A DNA stretch of 64,000 nt from Przewalskia tangutica (lineage: Eukaryota > Streptophyta > Magnoliopsida > Solanales > Solanaceae). The DNA lies in the NCBI GenBank assembly GCA_029844215.1, contig CM056725.1, forward strand, positions 58,317,609-58,381,608. The letters are read 5' to 3'. Positions 59,244 to 64,000 of the stretch are shown here, one piece after another. The position numbers were made by a program, and so were the translations under genes. How positions within the stretch are numbered: position 1 is the first letter of the stretch; each line of letters starts with the position of its first letter. The notes under the pieces were generated by a model, which saw only the letters and a program-made list of their open reading frames with translations, did no database searches and was not told the DNA's origin.

Positions 59244-59953
59244 CCCCTTAGAGATGAAGAGTTATTCATCCACAAAGTTATCTTCCAAGTCTAAAAATCC
59301 TCTCCTCTCCCTTAAGCTTTTCGTCCAAACACCTCTTCCTCCCTCAGTGTAGTATGGCCGAGAGCCTACCCCCCCTAGCCTAGCCGAAATCTACCCCCCC
59401 TCCCTTGGTAGAAAAGTTGTCTTCTTGTATCGTTATAATGCCCAAAATACCCTAGCCCAAATACCTTAGTACTTAGTAGAGGTTGTGAAGAACTTCTAAG
59501 GTTTCTAGAGCATACAACTTAGAGCAAAACCTTGCCCAGCGCGACTTTTCTAGGATATTATTGGGCTTACCGAGGTAACTAATCCTAACCTCTTTTGAAT
59601 TAGAAAATATATACTTGTTGTAGTATAAGGATAAGTATAAATACTTAGAAGTATATCACTAATAGAATTGAAGTATTAATCACTTAGAAGGGTTTAAAGA
59701 AGAATAATCAAAGCAGACTTACATAGGACTGTTTTCACAGTAGACTTATATAGCTCACCGGGTAGGGAAGTGCTGCCCGACTTACCGTAGAATTATGAAC
59801 CCCCTATTTAAAATGACCTTCAGAGTAGTCTTTAATAGATATCTGTGACTATTATAGGCTGACTCTCTTCGCACGACATATTCAACTTGGCAGGTGGTTT
59901 TCGCTGAGAAGGTATGTGATTCTTCCTAAAGCATGATATTTTACAATATAACT

Positions 59954-60172
59954 ACGGCAATGTCTTTGACTTAAGCCTGAATAATACTTACGGCAATGCC
60001 TCACGGCTTAAGCCTGAATAATACTTACGGCAATGCCTCACGGCTTAAGCCTGAATAATACTTACGGCAATGCCTCACGGCTTAAGCCTGAATAATACTT
60101 ACGGCAATGCCTCACGGCTTAAGCCTGAATAATACTTACGGCAATGCCTCACGGCTTAAGCCTGAATAGTAA
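59954..60172. repeat. 37-bp tandem repeat in F LTR
   Basis: One diverged unit and five identical 37-bp units. ACGGCAATG starts at 59954, 59990, 60027, 60064, 60101 and 60138. Confidence 0.95.
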
Positions 60173-61365
60173 AGAACTGAAAACATTTCAAAAGACTATC
60201 ATATTAACAGAAGAAAACTAATTGGTTTTTAAAACAGAAGCTTAAGAGTTATACTAGCTTTATGGGAAGTAAGTATAACCACTTAAGATTTATAAAAGAA
60301 ACAAGTTTGCCTATGTGTTTATAACAGACTTGTATTGTGAAAAGAATAATAAAGATGGTTTGATAAATAGACATGATATGATGCTATGTGTGTTAGTATC
60401 TTGTAACGTTTGTATAGGTGAGTATCCTTGTTGTGCTTATGTTGTTTAAAGATAAGTTGTTATGTTAGTATACTATCACTCACCTCTTGAGATGATACCG
60501 GGTTAAGTCGCCTCCGACGCGGGTAGACTCGGTGATGCAGGACCATGATTCGAGAATACCTCATGCGGGTCCAGGGGCCTATGCGAGCTACGAGTTCCGA
60601 GTTAGTATGCGGGGTTATGCCTCACGCGATGCGTGGCCATGCGACAATGAGTCCAGACGATGCCGAGGAGTAGCTACCCTCGATGCGGGTTACACCTCAC
60701 GCGCCCACGCGAGTGGCCTATGCGGACTCCGGGAGTCCAGGATTAGGCTTGCAGAATGATGATATGGGCGAGTGGCCCTGTTTCGATCATTCGCAGCCTA
60801 GACAAGACCTATTACAGTTACCTATTGTTGCTTTTGTTTGTGATGTGGCACTACGTGCGGTTTCCTTGGTTGTTTCACACATATTTGTAAACTGGTTTTA
60901 AAATGATATGTTTTCATTTAAGTATTTTACAGTTTCGCATACTTAGTACCTGTTGTACTGACCTCCTTCGGGGGGCTGCGTTCATGCCGCAGGTAAGGGC
61001 AAGCAGGTGCTAGATCCACATCCTTAGGATCTTTGCGTTGGTGTCATGAGCTCCATCTTCTCCGAGGCTCTACTTTGGGTATGATCTCCTGTATTGTAGA
61101 TAGTTTTGTACAGCCAGGTATGGCGGGCCCCGTCCCGCCATAGTTGTTTACTTCCTAGAGGTCTCAGAGTACTATTATGCAGTTGGGATGTAATCGCAAA
61201 ACTTGAGTTATTTATATTATGCCGAAAGGCAAGCTTTTCTTCGGATAAAGCGTGTCTTATTTTATAAATCGTTTCTGTCTTGTTTTATATTCCGCCGTTA
61301 CTCGATGTATGTCTACTGGGTGCCCCTTGAAGGCACGATACGCCCCGAACGGGTCGTGACAAAAG

Positions 61366-61378
61366 TGGTATCGAGCGA
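61366..61378 (+). other. F primer-binding site (altered)
   Basis: TGGTATCGAGCGA in place of TGGTATCAGAGCA, 4 bases after the LTR. Confidence 0.75.
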
Positions 61379-61564
61379 TTAATCCTGAAAGTGTCTACGC
61401 ATCAGTATCTAGTAGAGTCTTGATTATCGGTGTTGTGCACCACACCAATAATCGTGAGGCTATAGGATATTTAGGATTGGTTTCCATTCTTCTCATTCGA
61501 GATCGTGCTTTAGAGTCGTGTTATAGGTCGACCCCTCTAACGTATTCCTTTCCCCGTAACGCTT

Positions 61565-62560
61565 ATGCCTCCACGTAAGGCAACCCGCCCGTGGCGGCAA
61601 AGCGTGAGTCGCTAGCAGACACCCAGTCACGAGGGCTCGTGCCCAGCCTATACCGAGACGGCGAGTTCTATGACGCCGCCAAATTTCAAAGAGACCACAA
61701 GACCCACACCTCCCGTCCCACACCGGGCAGGAGTTAGGGTACAAGGAGATAGCCCAGCTTTTGGCTAAAGTTGTGGCCCGACACGAGGAGATTGACGCGG
61801 CAGCTCCAGCCCAGCTCGGCTCGGCCGCACCGTGGTACACCCGAGGCAGAGAGTTTGAGGCTACGAGACTTCGAGTCAGAGTTCACGGAGTTTTATGGGT
61901 CGAGGCCGAGGATGATCCGCAGGAGTTCATCCGTCGCCTTCGAGGATTTTGAGAGTGATCGTATGCCGGAGACCGAGTCCGTGATCTTTGGTTCACATAG
62001 GCCGCGTGATACCGCAATCGATTGGTTTGATTCACGAGTTATCCCGGGAGAGCACGCGCCCCAGCCTACTGGGATGAGTTCTCGCAGGCTTTCCTCACTC
62101 ACTTTTTGCCTCCACAGACGGCGAGGGCGCGGCCGATAGATTTTTACCGCCGAGGCAGAGGACGACCGCCGGGAGTATAATGTCGAGTTTGATTCTTTGG
62201 CTCGATATGTCCCAAAGATTGGTAGCAGATATGGAGGATAGGGTGCACCGCTATGTCACCGCTAGACGACTATATGGCCGAGTCATGTGCGGGGTTTCTC
62301 CACCGTATGGACATTACCCGCACGCAGCTCACGCCTGGATGCGGCGAGCGCAGAGGTCGACGAGCGACGCATGACGGCAGAAGGCGCCGGGACGAGGGTC
62401 TTCCGTGGTTATCGTGGTGGCGGCCTCGCAGCAGCCTAGATTCGCACCACGCCCAGCTCAGAGCACTCTGCACCGCCCTCGACACCAGAGTTTTCGAGGC
62501 GTACTGTGGCCCTGTGGCTTCGTGACGCCCGAGTAGCAGAGGCATCGCCGACGACCACCC
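61565..62560 (+). pseudogene. gag: F gag
   Basis: ATG at 61565 gives MPPRKATRPWRQ, 199 bases after the primer site. Gag pieces lie in shifting frames: FESEFTEFYGSRPRMI and IDWFDSRVIPGEHAP (61771-62139), then LILWLDMSQRLVADMEDRVH (62180-62374). The C-terminus from 62380 is GC-rich and unreadable as a single frame. Structural protein of the particle; cannot be made from this sequence. Confidence 0.8.
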
Positions 62561-63230
62561 CGCCAGGCCGATGCGTAGATCCCATTACGGGAAGTGTGGT
62601 ACTACTTATGGATCTTGTTACGCCAGGCCGCAGGTCACTTTGCGGGATCGTCCGACCGGGGCCGAGTGGTAGGCCCACCTTCGTTCTGTGGCCGCTTCAT
62701 CATCTCCTACGCTATCGCCCGAGGCGGGGTGCTCGTGGGTCGCCAGGTCGCGGCAGAGGTCGTGGCTCGTGTCGATTCTAGCGGTCCTCGAACCGCATTT
62801 ATGCCTTGTCCACCGACAGATCGTGAGGCCTCACCGATGTCGCCACGGTACCTTATCGCTCGGGTTTGATGTTTATGCCTTGATAGATCCGGTTCTACTG
62901 CCTATATATCTCCCCTTGTTGCTAGTAGGATAGGGATAGAGCACGAGTCCATAGACCACTTTCGAGGTAGCTACGCCAGGGTGATTCTGGTAGCTCGGCG
63001 GGTATATAGGCTTGTCCTGTGACCATTTACAGTCGTCAGACCCTAGCCGACTTGATAGAGTTGGAGATGATTGACTTCGACGTGATTATGGGGATGGATT
63101 GGCTAGCTTCTTGCTATGCCAATGTAGATTGCAGAGAGAGAGTAGTACGGTTCCAGCTTCGGCGAGCCATTGTTGAGTGGAGGAGCACTCAGACGCCGAG
63201 GGGTAGGTTTATTTCCTACCTCAAGGCTAG
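62561..63230 (+). pseudogene. pol: F protease
   Basis: The active-site region reads DVYALIDP near 62870-62890, then shifts frame. The C-terminal landmarks are intact in 63019-63372: SRQTLADLIELEMIDFDVIM, GMDWLASCYANVDCRERVVR, continuing into the linker GRFISYLKARKMV. Same family as 15321-15761 in C1. Confidence 0.82.
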
Positions 63231-64000
63231 AAAGATGGTGCGCGGGTATATCTACCATCTAGTTCGGGTGTTTGATAATCGAGGTCGCGGTACCAGATTT
63301 TCGCCGCCTCGTAGTCACGAGTTCCCGACGTGTTCCTGCATGACCTCCCGTATCCTCCCGAGAGGAGATTGAGTTTTGTATTGACATATTGCGGATACTC
63401 GGCCTATTTCCATTCCGCCATACGTAATGGCACCGCCGAAGTTGAGAGAGTCAAGGATCACCAGGATTTGCTAGAGAAGGGCTTCATTAGGCCCAGTGTT
63501 TCTCCCCGGGGCGCCAGTATTGTTCGCAAGAAGAAGGACGGGGCCGCGCACGTGTGTTGATTACTGCGGTGAACAAGGTGACCATTAAGAATGTATACCC
63601 TCCCGTGATTGATGATTTGTTCGACCCGATCAGGTGCGAGATGTTTCTCCAAGATTGATCTGCGATCGCTATCATCAGTGCGAGTCGAGAGGTGGATGTC
63701 CCTAGATCGCATTCCGACCAGACGCATTATGAGTTCGTGGTCATGTCTTTGGGTTGACCAATGCTCGGCAGATTCATGGATTTGATGAACCGAGTGTTCA
63801 AACCATTTTTGGACACGCTTGTGATAGTGTTCATCGATGATATCTTGGTTTATTCTCGCCAGAGCAGAGCACGCGAGCATTTGAGGATCGGCCGACGCTT
63901 CTCCAGATCAGCAGCTTGTACGCCAAGTTTTCCAAATGTGAGTTTTGGTTGACTTCATGGCGTTTCTTGGGCATATTGTCGGCTGATGGCATTCGAGTTG
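63231..64000 (+). pseudogene. pol: F reverse transcriptase, 5' part
   Basis: RT motifs in order: LLEKGFIRPSVSP and KKKDGA (63460-63550), NKVTI near 63575, GRFMDLMNRVF (63767 onward) and the catalytic VIVFIDDILVYS (about 63821-63856), which keeps both Asp residues, unlike C1. Several frameshifts separate the pieces. The gene continues past the window edge. Confidence 0.85.

Larger units (their letters stand above)
58800..61361 (+). mobile_element. F 5' LTR
   Basis: 2,562 bp, TGTAATACCCCGTATTTCC to GGGTCGTGACA, the same family as C3 and D. U3 is about 470 bp by TATA position; most of the LTR is R/U5. Long C-runs at 59369-59404 lie just after the inferred transcription start. Confidence 0.9.
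58800..64000 (+). mobile_element. Element F: Tekay-type chromovirus, partial (runs off right edge)
   Basis: 5' LTR 58800-61361, primer site, gag, protease and RT up to the window edge, all on the plus strand. The left flank AGGAC (58795-58799) is the expected target duplication; the right copy is out of view. Frames are broken often, but domain order and motifs are well kept. Confidence 0.85.

Noticed and set aside
58800..61361. Reading the F LTR as the 3' LTR of element B
   Set aside because: It is followed directly by a primer site, leader and gag, so it is a 5' LTR. It also belongs to the C3/D family and begins TGTAATACCCC, not TGTTACACCCC.

Overview
The window is plant nuclear DNA, and almost all of it is nested LTR retrotransposons. 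No cellular gene, tRNA or rRNA is recognisable. The evidence is the element types: Ty3/gypsy gag-pol with a chromodomain (Tekay-type chromovirus), an Ogre/Tat-like element with an Arg-type primer site, and an Athila-like element with the 'NLETQIGQL' Gag motif. A dicot with a large, repeat-rich genome fits; Solanaceae is my guess, not shown.

Layout. Element A (minus strand) runs off the left edge: gag remnant 1-898, primer site 1095-1107, 5' LTR 1112-3735. Then comes unassigned DNA 3736-5277 with one 175-codon ORF. Element B (plus strand) starts at 5278. Its 5' LTR is cut into three pieces (5278-7750, 44268-44334, 53817-54478) by two independent insertions. The first is Athila-like element C (7751-44262, TSD CCTAT). 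C itself holds three later insertions: C1 (9058-20198, Tekay, TSD CATTT, the only copy with all pol domains), C2 (20709-31672, Ogre-like and non-coding, TSD CACAT) and C3 (33069-42014, internally deleted Tekay relative, TSD GTACA). The second insertion into B is D (44335-53811, TSD GAAAT), another deleted Tekay relative. B's decayed internal region (54479 onward) carries solo LTR E (55283-58136, TSD ATACC). It is then broken by plus-strand element F, whose 5' LTR (58800-61361), gag, protease and part of RT run off the right edge.

All complete insertions have TG...CA ends and perfect 5-bp target duplications. The C1 insertion point is also confirmed by the other LTR of C, which keeps the empty site at 44069-44073. 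Insertion order: B first; then C, D, E and F; C1, C2 and C3 after C.

No element visible here looks autonomous. C1 has frameshifts, a stop in RT and FIDN in place of the catalytic FIDD. C, C2, C3 and D lack most or all of pol. F has frame breaks throughout. The most unusual features are a palindrome with a CANNTG core in the U3 of all the Tekay-type LTRs, a GC-rich box shared by unrelated elements, the 18/17-bp arrays inside C2, and an ancestral 217-codon mini-gag ORF in C split by C3. LTR pairs differ in ways (CAG versus CG/CGA, homopolymer length) that suggest patches of consensus error, so broken frames in GC-rich internal regions should be read with care.
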